Part shown: positions 63,701 to 64,000 of the stretch, one piece after another
How positions within the stretch are numbered: position 1 is the first letter of the stretch
How the letters are laid out: the number at the start of each line of letters is the position of its first letter
Source of the DNA: Apostichopus japonicus
Taxonomy: Eukaryota; Echinodermata; Holothuroidea; Aspidochirotida; Stichopodidae
DNA: 64,000 nt
Assembly: GCF_037975245.1 (NCBI RefSeq)
Contig: NC_092566.1
Span: 14,376,501 to 14,440,500 of the forward strand
Direction of reading: 5' to 3'
Notes under the pieces: model-generated
Told to the model about the DNA's origin: nothing
What the model saw: only the letters and a program-made list of their open reading frames with translations
Database searches by the model: none
Position numbers and translations under genes: made by a program

Positions 63701-64000
63701 TGCACTGTCCGTCTCCTGAAGTCTGCCTCGACACTCACCTTTAACGCAAATGTAGCTGGTCAAAAATGCAGTGACCAGGCAAAAATATATAATTTTAGGT
63801 TTGGGAAAATTACAAGAAGCACCTTTCCATGAGAGTAGGACCAGATGACTCTGAGATCGTGGGAACAACTTGAAAAGGCGTAACGCTCACACAGAAATAA
63901 ACATTAGGAAAAATAGTAGGTTTACCATGCACATGAATGTTGTATTAAAAACAATGGGGTCACTTAAACTTAAATGAACAGATCTTATCAGAGCTGTTAC

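Overview
This is AT-rich, intron-rich and repeat-rich animal DNA. Genes are split into short exons with GT/AG splice sites and kilobase introns. Microsatellites, tRNA-derived SINE-like pieces, Penelope-like and LINE relics, a gag relic, DNA transposons and a satellite array fill the rest. I see no bacterial or organellar features. An expanded sialyltransferase family in this setting suggests a marine invertebrate deuterostome, perhaps an echinoderm such as a sea cucumber. That is inference; no species marker is visible.

The only recognisable host genes belong to one family: alpha-2,8-sialyltransferase-like (ST8SIA, CAZy GT29) type II Golgi enzymes. Gene A (10321-18245, +) can be assembled from seven exons with consistent phases into a 376-residue protein with sialylmotifs L, S, III and VS. 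Gene B (27712-37835, +) is a tandem copy with the same seven exon lengths but two premature stops, so it is probably a pseudogene. Gene C (about 40963-49123, +) is a more diverged paralogue; its first four exons are intact, but exons 5-7 are not seen in the remaining 15 kb. Between A and B lies an inverted segment (about 20580-25489) carrying a minus-strand copy of the terminal A/B exon and the first two exons of a C-type gene. Its outer part forms a nearly identical 2.8 kb inverted repeat with the 3' end of gene A. An orphan first exon (2172-2371, -) and an orphan, broken fifth exon (6243-6332, +) show that the cluster once extended leftwards.

Layout: 1-3.8 kb, orphan exon 1 and low-complexity DNA; 3.8-6.0 kb, degenerate Penelope-like retroelement (-); 6.2 kb, orphan exon 5; 9.7-20.6 kb, gene A unit; 20.6-25.5 kb, inverted unit; 25.5-27.1 kb, unrecognised spacer ending in a short tandem duplication; 27.1-40.7 kb, gene B unit, with a 2.95 kb DNA transposon inside intron 5; 40.7-49.1 kb, gene C; 49-52.8 kb, repeats; 52.85-59.46 kb, a region bounded by ~30 bp inverted repeats with clustered ATTCGTC motifs, holding a nested hAT-like element with an 8 bp target duplication and a LINE relic; 60.4-60.7 kb, a second LINE relic; 61.1-61.8 kb, a Gypsy-like gag relic; 62.0-63.7 kb, a ~190 bp satellite with a three-monomer higher-order repeat.

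The sialyltransferase copies would act in the Golgi, adding sialic acid to sialylated glycans. Only gene A looks complete here. All exon joins were made by reading the sequence; no alignment, search or transcript data were available.
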